Assembly: GCF_003149105.1 (NCBI RefSeq)
Contig: NZ_QGDS01000012.1
Span: forward strand, 1-64,000
Direction of reading: 5' to 3'
DNA length: 64,000 nucleotides
DNA from: Faecalicatena contorta
Lineage (GTDB): Bacteria; Bacillota; Clostridia; Lachnospirales; Lachnospiraceae
Under the pieces are notes generated by a model. The model was given only the letters and a program-made list of their open reading frames with translations. It made no database searches and had not been told where the DNA came from. Positions 54,380-63,324 of the stretch are shown one piece after another. Both the position numbers and the translations under genes were made by a program. Position 1 is the first letter of the stretch. Every line of letters starts with the position of its first letter.

Positions 54380-54997
54380 ATGAAGAAGATAATTAGAAAC
54401 AGTATTTTAATTATTATAATCATAGGAATAGCTGCAATTTATTCTTTTGGAACGTGGGGGAAAAATATATACGTACAGACTGCAAGTAGTGGAGATAATA
54501 AGCTGACAAATGAATTAATTGGAAATATTGAAATAGCGCAGACATTCTTATCTCCCTATAATGGATTGAATGGTGTAAAAATCAAAATGCTGCGTGTTGG
54601 GGCAGAAGCAGTAGAAGGTTATTCTTGGCGTGTCTGCAACGACGAAGGAGAAGTTCTTGCTGAGGGGGAAATTGGAGAAAGTGAATTAACAGACAGCACT
54701 TTTATGAGAAAAAAATTTCTGACATTTAAGATACCAGAACAAAAAGATAGTAAAGGAAAAGAATATATTCTTTATATAAATGGGGCAGATGTATCTAAGG
54801 AAGGATGCCTGCAGGCATATGTGGCAGATGGAAATCACTATGCGAAACAACTTACTATTGATGAAAAAAATATAGAAGGTGCATTGGTTTTAAAAATGGA
54901 TATAATGAGGTTTAATCTGGAAACATTTATTGTATTCTTAGGGCTGGTGGCATATGTATTTGTCTTTTTTAAATTTATGTATAAATTATTTAGATAG
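54380..54997 (+). CDS. Membrane-anchored extracytoplasmic domain protein, unknown
   Basis: A 205-residue protein I cannot name. An N-terminal membrane helix (SILIIIIIGIAAIYSFGTWG) and a C-terminal one (FIVFLGLVAYVFVFFKFMY) enclose a ~140-residue beta-rich domain with IAQTFLSPYNGLNGVKIKML and YILYINGADVSKEG. This resembles the extracytoplasmic domain found at the end of some large GT-C membrane proteins, here without the enzyme. It lies between the ABC exporter ATPase and a rhamnosyltransferase-like gene with short spacers, suggesting a role in handling exported glycan. Confidence 0.7.
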   Translation: MKKIIRNSILIIIIIGIAAIYSFGTWGKNIYVQTASSGDNKLTNELIGNIEIAQTFLSPYNGLNGVKIKMLRVGAEAVEGYSWRVCNDEGEVLAEGEIGESELTDSTFMRKKFLTFKIPEQKDSKGKEYILYINGADVSKEGCLQAYVADGNHYAKQLTIDEKNIEGALVLKMDIMRFNLETFIVFLGLVAYVFVFFKFMYKLFR

Positions 54998-55009
54998 TTG
55001 AGGTATAAC

Positions 55010-55987
55010 ATGGATGTAACAATAGTAATTCCTACCAAGAACGCAGGTCCTTTATTAGATAAGGTATTACATGCAGTTTTTGTGCAGGAAACACAATATG
55101 AATATGAAGTGATTTGTGTGGATTCAGGCTCAAAAGATAAAACTATAGATATTATCAAAAAATATCCCTGTAAATTATTTGAAATTCCTGCCGAAGAATT
55201 TGGACATGGGAAAACAAGAAACTATGGAGCATCTAAAGGTAGCGGAGAATATATTGTCTTTATTACACAGGACGCATTACCGGCATCGAAAAAATGGCTG
55301 CAAAATTTTGTAGATGCAATGAAAAGTGATCCAGAGATTGTAGGTGGTTTTGGTATACACTATACATATCCGGACTGTAATATTATTGATAAGAGGGATT
55401 TGTATTATCATTTTAAAAATTTTGGGGAAGATAACACGGTATTTCAATTAACAGACGAGAATAGAGAAAGATATAATTCAGAAGAAGCATATCGTCACTT
55501 TATGGTGTTTTTTTCTGACAATAATTCCTGTGTACGAAGAGATATATTTGAAAAATATCCTTATAAAGATGTAAATTTTTCCGAAGACCAAATTTGGGCC
55601 AGAGAGATGATTGAGAAAGGGTTCAAGAAATTGTATTGTCCCTTTGCGCCTGTATATCATTCTCATAATTTTAAGTTATCAACATATTTTACCAGATATT
55701 ATGATGAATATAAGGGTCTATATAAATTGCACGGATTTTTAATATCTACAAGCTGGTTGAAGATTCCATTTCAGATAGCTAAACATATATTAGATGACGC
55801 CAGATATATTAAAAAACAGGATATGAGGAAAATGGAAAAATTGTACTGGGTTAAATATTCTATATGTAGAAATTTCAGCAGGTATGTAGGGGGGTATCTT
55901 GGAGGGCGGTATGCAGGATATTCTGTTAAAAAGCAGCAATGGCTGGACCGTCATATTTCGCAGCAATATAAACAAAGAAGAGCATAA
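55010..55987 (+). CDS. GT2-family glycosyltransferase (rhamnosyltransferase-like)
   Basis: A 325-residue GT2 enzyme opening with TIVIPTKNAGPLLDKVL and ICVDSGSKDKT. The FGHGKTRNYGA segment and FITQDALP follow, the latter in the position of the donor/metal site; this form is shared with the enzyme at 62269 and with rhamnosyltransferase-annotated relatives. The ATG at 55010 follows TTGAGG. It starts 12 nt after the small membrane protein. dTDP-rhamnose made by rfbBACD is a likely donor, by context. Confidence 0.87.
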   Translation: MDVTIVIPTKNAGPLLDKVLHAVFVQETQYEYEVICVDSGSKDKTIDIIKKYPCKLFEIPAEEFGHGKTRNYGASKGSGEYIVFITQDALPASKKWLQNFVDAMKSDPEIVGGFGIHYTYPDCNIIDKRDLYYHFKNFGEDNTVFQLTDENRERYNSEEAYRHFMVFFSDNNSCVRRDIFEKYPYKDVNFSEDQIWAREMIEKGFKKLYCPFAPVYHSHNFKLSTYFTRYYDEYKGLYKLHGFLISTSWLKIPFQIAKHILDDARYIKKQDMRKMEKLYWVKYSICRNFSRYVGGYLGGRYAGYSVKKQQWLDRHISQQYKQRRA

Positions 55988-56001
55988 AGGAGGCGTAGGG
56001 T

Positions 56002-57240
56002 ATGAATAGAATAAGTATTATGTTAAAAAAGATACCAAAAATTTTAAAAAATGAAGGGGTTGGCGGAATTTTTGTGAGAGTTTTGCAAAAACTCCACCTT
56101 ATTAGCAAGAAAGCGGACCCGTTAGAACTGTATAAATTTATTATGAATGAAAAAATAATACGTTTAAATGAAGATTCCTATAAAAAGCATAAAAATGATA
56201 AAGTAAAAGTGCTGAATTGGATTATTCCGGAAATGGGAGAGGGTTCAGGAGGGCACACGACGATTTTTAGATTTGTTTCTAATTTGGAAAAACGAGGATT
56301 CCACAGCCGTATATATCTGTTTCAATCCCCACGTTTTTTGGATAATAAATCACTAAGAAGATTTGTGAAGGCCGCATTTCCAATACTAGACCCCAATGTG
56401 GAGATATACTATGATGTAAAGTATGCTAAATTTGCACATGCCACCTTTGCAACATCTTGGGAAACTGCTTATTTTGTCAGGAATTTTGAAAACACAATTT
56501 CAAAGTTTTATTTTGTGCAGGACTTTGAGCCATATTTTTATGCTCATGGTTCTGAGTATCAATTTGCGGAAAACACATATAAATTTGGTTTGAGAGGTAT
56601 TACTGCCGGAGATTGGCTGAAAGAAAAGTTGAGTACGGAATACGGTATGAAAACGGATAGTTTCTTGTTTTCTTACCAGAAAGAGGTTTATTATCCAGTT
56701 GCCAGGACAGATAATAAGAGGAGAGTATTCTTTTATGCGCGGCCAGTGACGCCCCGTCGTGATTTTGAATTAGGGCTGCTTGCATTGCAGGAAGTATGCA
56801 GAAGGCTCCCAGATGTTGAAGTAGTATTTGCCGGATGGGATTTAGATAATTATATAATCCCGTTTAGACATGAGAGTCTTGGCGTTGTCTCTATGCAGAA
56901 GCTGGCTGAGTGTTATAATAAGTGTGATATGTGTCTGGTAATTTCAAATACAAATCTTTCTCTGGTTCCGTTGGAGGTAATGGCGTGTGGTTCGGTAGCA
57001 ATTTGTTCAAAGGGAGATAATAGCTCATGGATGGTAAGTGAAGACAATGCAGTTTTGGTTGATTATGACCCAGTTCAAATAGCTAATACGATAGAATATT
57101 ATTTTAACAACCCAGGCAAGCTTGAGAATATTCGAAAGAGGGGGCTTGAATTTGTGAAAGATACTTCGTGGGAGAAAGAGGCTGACAAGGTAAAAGATGT
57201 GATTTTTAAAGCAATAGAAGAAGATGTTCTGGTCAAATAG
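56002..57240 (+). CDS. WsaF-like GT-B glycosyltransferase
   Basis: A 412-residue GT-B enzyme. The N-terminal region around 70-90 reads NWIIPEMGEGSGGHTTIFRF, which matches the WsaF rhamnosyltransferase family. The C-terminal half has RRVFFYARPVTPRRDFELG and NLSLVPLEVMACG. WsaF-type proteins transfer beta-linked rhamnose in S-layer glycans, but the donor here is not established. AAAGGAGGCG precedes the start. A bidirectional terminator follows, ending the exporter operon. Confidence 0.82.
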   Translation: MNRISIMLKKIPKILKNEGVGGIFVRVLQKLHLISKKADPLELYKFIMNEKIIRLNEDSYKKHKNDKVKVLNWIIPEMGEGSGGHTTIFRFVSNLEKRGFHSRIYLFQSPRFLDNKSLRRFVKAAFPILDPNVEIYYDVKYAKFAHATFATSWETAYFVRNFENTISKFYFVQDFEPYFYAHGSEYQFAENTYKFGLRGITAGDWLKEKLSTEYGMKTDSFLFSYQKEVYYPVARTDNKRRVFFYARPVTPRRDFELGLLALQEVCRRLPDVEVVFAGWDLDNYIIPFRHESLGVVSMQKLAECYNKCDMCLVISNTNLSLVPLEVMACGSVAICSKGDNSSWMVSEDNAVLVDYDPVQIANTIEYYFNNPGKLENIRKRGLEFVKDTSWEKEADKVKDVIFKAIEEDVLVK

Positions 57241-57306
57241 AGTAGATATATAATATTCAAAAATATACTGTAATAATATGATTATCCAGTCGCAGATGTT
57301 TTACGG

Positions 57307-57340
57307 AACAAGAGAAACTGAATTATGAGTTTCTCTTGTT
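57307..57340. terminator. Terminator between converging glycosyltransferase genes
   Basis: A perfect 13-bp stem (57307-57319 with 57328-57340) has an 8-nt loop, GAATTATG. It lies between two genes that face each other and could serve both. Confidence 0.75.
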
Positions 57341-57366
57341 CAATAGAGTTAAGTTTATATAATTGT

Positions 57367-58347
57367 TTATTTTGAAAATAGCTTTCTTGAAAACCAGTCT
57401 TTTGCATAAGCAAAGGTGTTAAAAATTAATTCTCCTTCAATGCGGCAGTAATAAACAAAGTGTCTAAAGTGAAAAGGCACTTTTTTTTGAGCTCTTATTG
57501 AGCGAATTCCCTCCATAATACCTTCTTGATAATCTTTTCCAAATCCAGCTTTGAGAAAGAAAAGGTACTTGATGCAATAACCTGCTATTAATGGAAGAAG
57601 GTTTAAAAGAAGTTGAAACAACGGCATGTTTTTATAATTCAGATACACGCTGTTGCGAGCAGATAATTTTACTTTAAAGCTGTTGTATTTGGAACCGCTC
57701 GTTCCACTGCCCACGTGATAGACCAGTGCCGTAGGGCAGTATATATTTTGATAACCATAGATTTTAGCGCGGTATCCAATATCAATATCCTCAAGATAAG
57801 CAAAATGATTCTCGTCAAAATAGCCAATTTCTTCAAAGACAGAACGTCTGTAAATAGCGGCTCCTGCGCATGCTGAAAAAATTACAGAAGGATCTGTATA
57901 ATTTGTGATAGAGCGGCCGGAACCACGACAGATACCCCAGCCAAACAGAGTATATAAATCTCCAGCACTATCGATAAGCTCTGGATGGTACATTTGGATC
58001 ATTTTACTGCTCACAGAAAAAAAATTCCGGGATTTCCGGATGGCGTTAATCATCTCTTCTACATAATGGGAGTCAACTATAGTATCGTTATTCAGTAAAA
58101 TTACATAAGGGGTGTCAGCGCAGCGAATTCCTACATTCACAGCTTTGCTAAAACCATAATTTTCTTTTAAGGCAATGACTTGAATATCCGGGTGGAAGTC
58201 TCTCATGTATGAAAGGCTGTCATCAGAGGAGGCATTGTCAACGACTATGATTTTAAAATTAGTAAAAGTTTGTAATTTTAATGAATCCAGACAAGGCTGC
58301 ATAAAGTGTTTGCCATTATAATTCGGGATAATAATTGTAACGTCCAT
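57367..58347 (-). CDS. GT2-family glycosyltransferase, inverted
   Basis: A 326-residue GT2 enzyme on the minus strand. Motifs are IIIPNYNGKHFM, VVDNASSDDS and NYGFSKAVNVG, with the metal site region VILLNNDTIV near residue 86; YLEDIDIGYRAKI is near 182. The C-terminal segment (LLLNLLPLIAGYCIKYLFFL) is hydrophobic and may associate with the membrane. It is the only glycosyltransferase in the second block with this orientation. A TATAAT lies upstream on its strand at 58394-58389, though its -35 box is poor. Confidence 0.88.
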   Translation of the reverse strand: MDVTIIIPNYNGKHFMQPCLDSLKLQTFTNFKIIVVDNASSDDSLSYMRDFHPDIQVIALKENYGFSKAVNVGIRCADTPYVILLNNDTIVDSHYVEEMINAIRKSRNFFSVSSKMIQMYHPELIDSAGDLYTLFGWGICRGSGRSITNYTDPSVIFSACAGAAIYRRSVFEEIGYFDENHFAYLEDIDIGYRAKIYGYQNIYCPTALVYHVGSGTSGSKYNSFKVKLSARNSVYLNYKNMPLFQLLLNLLPLIAGYCIKYLFFLKAGFGKDYQEGIMEGIRSIRAQKKVPFHFRHFVYYCRIEGELIFNTFAYAKDWFSRKLFSK

Positions 58348-58500
58348 AAATAAATATCCTCAGTTCCTATAATTTATCGTATTTACCTATTATAGCAGAG
58401 AATAAAGGAGGAGACTATCTTTTCTTGCAAAAACATGAAAGCAATGTTAAACTTGAAACAAAAAATTGGATTATTTAATAGAAAAGAGGTATAAATAAAT

Positions 58501-59340
58501 ATGAAAGTTCTAGTGACAGGTATTAGAGGTCAGCTTGGATATGACGTAATGAGAGAACTTCAGAAGCGGGGATATGAAACAGTTGGTGTGAATTCAGCAG
58601 AAATGGATATTACGGATGCTCAGAAAGTGTCTCAAGTTATCACAAATGCCAAGGCAGATATTGTCATTCATTGTGCGGCATATACTGCCGTAGATGCTGC
58701 AGAAGATCATAAGGAAATTTGTTATAAGGTAAACGCAGAGGGAACACGTAATATAGCCAATTTTTGTAAGAAACTAGATTTAAAAATGATTTATATCAGT
58801 ACTGACTATGTTTTTGATGGTACTGGTGAAAGACCGTGGGAGCCAGATGATAAGAGAGAGCCGCTGAATTATTATGGACAGACCAAATATGAAGGAGAAC
58901 TGGCAGTAGAATCATTACTTGAAAAGTACTTTATTGTTCGTATTGCATGGGTGTTTGGGATCAATGGCAAGAACTTTGTTAAGACAATGCTCAACCTTGC
59001 TGAAAAAATGGATAAAATTACAGTTGTCAATGATCAGGTGGGTTCTCCTACTTATACTTATGATTTGGCACGTCTGCTGGTAGATATGGCGGAAACGGAT
59101 AAATATGGTCATTATCACGTGACGAACGAAGGGTATTGCACATGGTATGAATTTGCAAAAGAAATTTTCAGACAGGCTGGTAAAAATATTACTGTAGAGC
59201 CTGTAACTAGCGAACAGTATCCGTCAAAAGCGAAAAGGCCGTCTAACAGCCGGATGAGTAAAGATAAACTGGACGAGAACGGATTTGTGCGGCTTCCAGA
59301 CTGGCAGGACGCACTGGCTCGTTATCTGGAATGTATATAA
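58501..59340 (+). CDS. rfbD: dTDP-4-dehydrorhamnose reductase
   Basis: A 279-residue SDR completing dTDP-rhamnose synthesis. The NADPH loop is VTGIRGQLGYDV and the active site pair is Tyr125/Lys129 (YYGQTK). HCAAYTAVDAAED and the DQVGSPTYTYDLA segment are family hallmarks. AAAGAGG precedes the start codon by about 11 nt. It is separated from rfbBAC by 5.7 kb and has its own terminator, so it may be an independent unit. Confidence 0.96.
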   Translation: MKVLVTGIRGQLGYDVMRELQKRGYETVGVNSAEMDITDAQKVSQVITNAKADIVIHCAAYTAVDAAEDHKEICYKVNAEGTRNIANFCKKLDLKMIYISTDYVFDGTGERPWEPDDKREPLNYYGQTKYEGELAVESLLEKYFIVRIAWVFGINGKNFVKTMLNLAEKMDKITVVNDQVGSPTYTYDLARLLVDMAETDKYGHYHVTNEGYCTWYEFAKEIFRQAGKNITVEPVTSEQYPSKAKRPSNSRMSKDKLDENGFVRLPDWQDALARYLECI

Positions 59341-59355
59341 AGATTTATAATTTGC

Positions 59356-59385
59356 GAGGGGCAGAATAATTCGCCCCTTCTTTTT
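59356..59385 (+). terminator. Intrinsic terminator of rfbD
   Basis: GGGGC pairs with GCCCC, and GAAT/ATTC extends the stem inward with one bulged A. CTTCTTTTT follows. It starts 16 nt after the rfbD stop. Confidence 0.82.
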
Positions 59386-59454
59386 ATGAAATATGTCCAA
59401 GGGAAGCATATTACAAAAATATTAAGGGAATGTTAAGTTTAAGATAGATTTCAC

Positions 59455-59483
59455 TTGTCCTTTTGGTAAAAGTATTGTATCAT
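59455..59483 (+). promoter_or_regulatory. Promoter of the initiating sugar transferase
   Basis: TTGTCC (59455-59460) and TATCAT (59478-59483, 5 of 6) are 17 nt apart. The implied leader is about 100 nt before the proposed start at 59593. Confidence 0.58.
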
Positions 59484-59592
59484 ATAACAGATAATTTAGT
59501 CACAGCTCAGTCGTAGGCTTGATTTTGCTTTGCCTGCCGAATCTCGCTTTAGACGAACTGTTATCAAAATGAAGAAAAGCAGGGTGGAATTG

Positions 59593-60996
59593 GTGATTAA
59601 GGATAATCAGAAGTATTTTAACCGTATACAGATAGTAATAGATGGCTTAATTATTATAATTTCGTATGCCTTGTCGTGGTATTTAAGATTTAGAAGTGGG
59701 TTTTTTATTATAGATGAATGGTATCTCCCGCTAGAAATCTATTTACGGGCATTGATGTATATCGTTCCAGGATATCTGGTTTTATATGGCTTTTTCCAGT
59801 TGTATACTCCAAAAAGGGTGCAGGGAAGGCGCCTGGAAGCCTGGCATATTGTACAGGCAAATGTTATAGGCCTGATGGGCTTTATACTAATTTTATATTT
59901 AATAAAAGAACAAAATTTCTCCAGAAAGATGATATTTGTATTTTTTATTATCAATGTCTTTCTGGGGGTTTTAGTCCGTAATCTGATACGGCTGTTTTTA
60001 AGAAACATCAGAAAAAATGGATACAACCAGAAACATATGATTCTTGTAGGATACAGCAGGGCTGCGGAACAGTACCTTGACAGGATTGCGGCAAATCCCG
60101 AGTGGGGATATTCCGTGAGAGGAATTCTGGATGACCATCAGCCAAGAGGTATGGATTACAAGGGAGTAAAGGTAATAGGCAGCATTGATAATCTGCTCAT
60201 TATTCTTCCCCAGAACAGGGTGGATGAAATTGCCATCACTTTGGGAATCGAGGAGTACCACAAATTGGAGTATATTGTGAATATGTGCGAAAAGTCTGGT
60301 GTTCACACGAAGTTTATTCCTGATTATAACAATATTATTCCTACAAGGCCTTATACAGAAGATTTACTGGGTCTGCCTGTTGTAAATATCAGACATGTTC
60401 CTCTGAGTAATACGGGAAATAAAGTTTTAAAGAGGGCAATCGATATTTTCGGAGCCGTATTTGCATTGCTTTTGTTTTCGCCAGTTATGCTAGTCACTGT
60501 TTTAACTATTAAGCTGACATCTCCGGGGCCCCTCATATTTAAGCAGGAAAGAGTAGGGCTTCAAAACAGACCTTTTGCTATGTACAAATTTCGCTCTATG
60601 GTTGTGCAGGATGCCGATAAAGAGAAAAATAAGTGGACAACCAAAGATGACCCAAGAGTTACTAAAGTTGGAAAATTCATAAGAAAAACAAGTATTGATG
60701 AATTACCACAGCTTTTGAATGTGTTAAAAGGCAATATGAGTCTGGTTGGTCCAAGGCCGGAGCGTCCACTGTTTGTTGAAAAGTTTAAAGAAGAAATTCC
60801 CAGGTATATGGTAAAACATCAGGTACGCCCGGGTCTGACCGGTTGGGCACAGGTAAATGGATACAGGGGAGACACATCCATAAAAAAACGTATTGAATTT
60901 GATTTATACTATATTGAAAACTGGACAATTGGTCTTGACTTCAAGATCTTGTTCCTGACCTTTTTCAAAGGTTTCGTTAATAAGAATGCTTACTAA
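59593..60996 (+). CDS. Polyprenyl-phosphate sugar-phosphate transferase (WcaJ/WbaP-like)
   Basis: A 467-residue membrane enzyme that transfers a sugar-1-phosphate to undecaprenyl phosphate and so starts the glycan. Four N-terminal helices (~10-125) and a CoA-binding-like nucleotide domain (~135-250) precede the catalytic domain, which contains [60 protein letters not shown] chose GTG at 59593, with AGGGTGG upstream and a protein beginning [11 protein letters not shown] as in relatives. The ATG at 59569 lacks a binding site. It leads the LCP gene set. Confidence 0.9.
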   Translation: MIKDNQKYFNRIQIVIDGLIIIISYALSWYLRFRSGFFIIDEWYLPLEIYLRALMYIVPGYLVLYGFFQLYTPKRVQGRRLEAWHIVQANVIGLMGFILILYLIKEQNFSRKMIFVFFIINVFLGVLVRNLIRLFLRNIRKNGYNQKHMILVGYSRAAEQYLDRIAANPEWGYSVRGILDDHQPRGMDYKGVKVIGSIDNLLIILPQNRVDEIAITLGIEEYHKLEYIVNMCEKSGVHTKFIPDYNNIIPTRPYTEDLLGLPVVNIRHVPLSNTGNKVLKRAIDIFGAVFALLLFSPVMLVTVLTIKLTSPGPLIFKQERVGLQNRPFAMYKFRSMVVQDADKEKNKWTTKDDPRVTKVGKFIRKTSIDELPQLLNVLKGNMSLVGPRPERPLFVEKFKEEIPRYMVKHQVRPGLTGWAQVNGYRGDTSIKKRIEFDLYYIENWTIGLDFKILFLTFFKGFVNKNAY

Positions 60997-61022
60997 AACG
61001 GGTTGTAATAAGGGGAATTAAA

Positions 61023-62255
61023 ATGGCAGGAAAGAAATCCAAAATTAAGATGACAAGGCAGCAGCATGCCTTGTTACATAAGAAAAAGATGCGAAAAAGG
61101 ATTATTCTCCTCGTAATCGAGGTTATCATTCTTTTGGCTTTGGGGGCGGCAGCATACGCAATGTCCAAATTGGATAAGCTTGAGTATCAGACGTTAAATG
61201 AAGATGATTTGGAAATTTATCAGGACACTGGAGACTATACCAACATAGCTCTTTTTGGACTTGACTCCCGGGAGGGGGAACTGGATGGCGGTGTACGAAG
61301 TGATGCTATGATGGTTGCCAGCATAAATAATAAGACAGGAAATGTGAAAGTTGTGTCTATATTCAGGGATACTCTGACCCAGCAAAGTGACGGGACGTAT
61401 GAGAAAGCAAATTCAGCTTACTCTTACGGAGGTCCCCAGGAAGCAGTTGCTCTTTTAAACCGTAATTTTGATTTAGACATTAAAAAGTATATGAGTGTTG
61501 ATTTTAATGCTCTGGCTGATGTCATAGATTTGCTGGGGGGAATCGAACTGGAGCTGACGGACGAAGAAGTCTACTGGACAAACGGATATGCTACGGAGAC
61601 CTCAAAAGTAGTCGGGCGGACTACTACGGAGCTTACGCAGGCCGGAAAACAGACGCTGGATGGAATTCAGGCCGTTTCCTATACCCGTATCAGATATACG
61701 GAAGGCGATGATTTTAAGAGATCTGAACGGCAGCGGCTTGTATTACAGCAAGTGGTTGAAAAGGCGAAAAAGGCAAGTTTACCTACTTTAAATAAAATTA
61801 TTGATCAGGTATTGCCCCAGGTCTCAACAAACCTTTCTGCAAGTGACTTTATGGGAATTGCAGCAAATGCTGTAAAATACCAGCTTGGGGAGATGAAAGG
61901 TTTTCCCTTTGACGTTACAACATCAGAAAATGTAATTGGTTTAGAGGGCTCTTATGTTGTAGCCATTGGATTTGCTGATAATGTAAAGCAGATGCATGCG
62001 TTTCTATTTGATAAGAATACCTACCAGCCATCAGAGAAGGTACAAAGCATTGACAGTGATATCATATATCTTACGGGGATAAACGGGAATGATTACGCGG
62101 CCCCTGCGGGAAGTGAAGGCAATGAGGATGCAAATAGTTACACCGGCGATGGTGGCTATACGGATGATGGAAGTTATGACGATGGAAGCAGCTATACGGA
62201 TGATGGAACTTATGACTATCAGGATAACTCCGGGAGTTATGACTCGGAATGGTAA
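61023..62255 (+). CDS. LCP-family protein (LytR-CpsA-Psr) with acidic Gly/Tyr tail
   Basis: A 410-residue LCP enzyme, anchored by one N-terminal helix (IILLVIEVIILLALGAAAYA). The LCP domain (~75-320) shows NIALFGLDSRE, RSDAMMVASIN and IFRDT, with the RIRYTEGDDFKRSERQ segment that holds the catalytic/phosphate-binding arginines. These enzymes move lipid-linked glycans onto peptidoglycan. The last 45 residues are low-complexity repeats of D, G, S, T and Y (GYTDDGSYDDGSSYTDDG...), of unknown function. It lies 26 nt after the sugar-phosphate transferase. Confidence 0.93.
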   Translation: MAGKKSKIKMTRQQHALLHKKKMRKRIILLVIEVIILLALGAAAYAMSKLDKLEYQTLNEDDLEIYQDTGDYTNIALFGLDSREGELDGGVRSDAMMVASINNKTGNVKVVSIFRDTLTQQSDGTYEKANSAYSYGGPQEAVALLNRNFDLDIKKYMSVDFNALADVIDLLGGIELELTDEEVYWTNGYATETSKVVGRTTTELTQAGKQTLDGIQAVSYTRIRYTEGDDFKRSERQRLVLQQVVEKAKKASLPTLNKIIDQVLPQVSTNLSASDFMGIAANAVKYQLGEMKGFPFDVTTSENVIGLEGSYVVAIGFADNVKQMHAFLFDKNTYQPSEKVQSIDSDIIYLTGINGNDYAAPAGSEGNEDANSYTGDGGYTDDGSYDDGSSYTDDGTYDYQDNSGSYDSEW

Positions 62256-62268
62256 CAGAGGAAAATGA

Positions 62269-63216
62269 ATGGATATCAGGAAAGTTGACATTATAATACC
62301 AACGTATAAGCCGGATGAGAAATTTGAAATATTAATCCGGCGTCTGCTGCGTCAGACAATTCAGGTACAGAAGATTATCGTGGTAAATACGAAAACCGGC
62401 GTGTTTCCGTGGGATATAGTAGGACTTGATTCGCGGATTGCAGTAAAAGAAATCAGTAAAAGTGAGTTTGATCATGGCGCTACCAGGCGTATGGCCGTGA
62501 GGTTATCCGACGCAGATATTGTAATTTGTATGACCCAGGATGCTATACCCCAGGATAATCGGCTGGTTGAACATCTGATTACCCCATTCGCGGATGAAAG
62601 TGTGGGGTGTGCTTATGCAAGACAGTTGCCGGATGAAAACTGTGATGTAATTGAACGGTATACCCGGCAGTTCAACTATCCTGCTGAGGGATGTGTAAAA
62701 GATTTGAAATCCGTGGAAGAAATGGGAATTAAGGCATTTTTTTGTTCCAATGTATGTGCGGCTTATCGGCGGTCTTATTATGAAGAAACAGGCGGCTTTG
62801 TGAAGCGTGCAATATTTAATGAAGATATGATTATGGCTGCACATATGATGAAGCTTGGATATAAATGTGTTTATGCATCGGAAGCAGCGGTAATACATTC
62901 TCATAATTACAATTGTATACAGCAGTTCAAAAGGAATTTTGATGTAGCAGTATCCCAGACAGATCATCCCGATATATTTCAGGGAGTTCCGTCTGAGAGG
63001 GAGGGCATACGCCTTGTAAAACAGACTGCGGCATATCTTATCAAAATAAAAAAGCCATGGTTAATTGTAGAGCTGATTGTTAAAAGCGGCTTTAAATATA
63101 TGGGCTATCTTTTGGGGAAGAATTACGGAAAGCTGCCACTAAAGCTTGTGGTAAAGCTCTCTTCCAATCCTAAATATTGGATAAATGTGAACAAAGAATC
63201 ACAAAATTGTGATTGA
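62269..63216 (+). CDS. GT2-family glycosyltransferase (rhamnosyltransferase-like)
   Basis: A 315-residue GT2 enzyme with VDIIIPTYKPDEKFEILIRR at the start. FDHGATRRMAVRL and CMTQDAIPQD follow at the positions seen in the GT2 at 55010, and FNEDMIMAAHMMKLGYKCVY is near residue 183. It is 13 nt after the first LCP gene. Because it lies next to the initiating transferase, it may add the second or third sugar to the lipid carrier; this is positional inference. Confidence 0.88.
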   Translation: MDIRKVDIIIPTYKPDEKFEILIRRLLRQTIQVQKIIVVNTKTGVFPWDIVGLDSRIAVKEISKSEFDHGATRRMAVRLSDADIVICMTQDAIPQDNRLVEHLITPFADESVGCAYARQLPDENCDVIERYTRQFNYPAEGCVKDLKSVEEMGIKAFFCSNVCAAYRRSYYEETGGFVKRAIFNEDMIMAAHMMKLGYKCVYASEAAVIHSHNYNCIQQFKRNFDVAVSQTDHPDIFQGVPSEREGIRLVKQTAAYLIKIKKPWLIVELIVKSGFKYMGYLLGKNYGKLPLKLVVKLSSNPKYWINVNKESQNCD

Positions 63217-63241
63217 AGTTTGTGAGGAATTATTGTATGAT
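63213..63241 (+). promoter_or_regulatory. Probable promoter of the second LCP gene
   Basis: TTGAAG (63213-63218, covering the GT2 stop codon) and TATGAT (63236-63241) are 17 nt apart. The leader would be about 77 nt and include the hairpin at 63272-63296. Confidence 0.5.
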
Positions 63242-63271
63242 AAAGTGCAAGAGTGAAAAATTAAATATGCT

Positions 63272-63296
63272 TTTTTGAACATTGATAGTTCAAAAA
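63272..63296 (+). terminator. Hairpin in the leader of the second LCP gene
   Basis: TTTTTGAAC (63272-63280) pairs with GTTCAAAAA (63288-63296) around ATTGATA. No T-run follows, so it may be an attenuator, an mRNA-stabilising hairpin, or a weak terminator for the preceding operon. Confidence 0.45.
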
Positions 63297-63324
63297 GTAC
63301 GAATATTGTCAAAAGGGGTTTACG

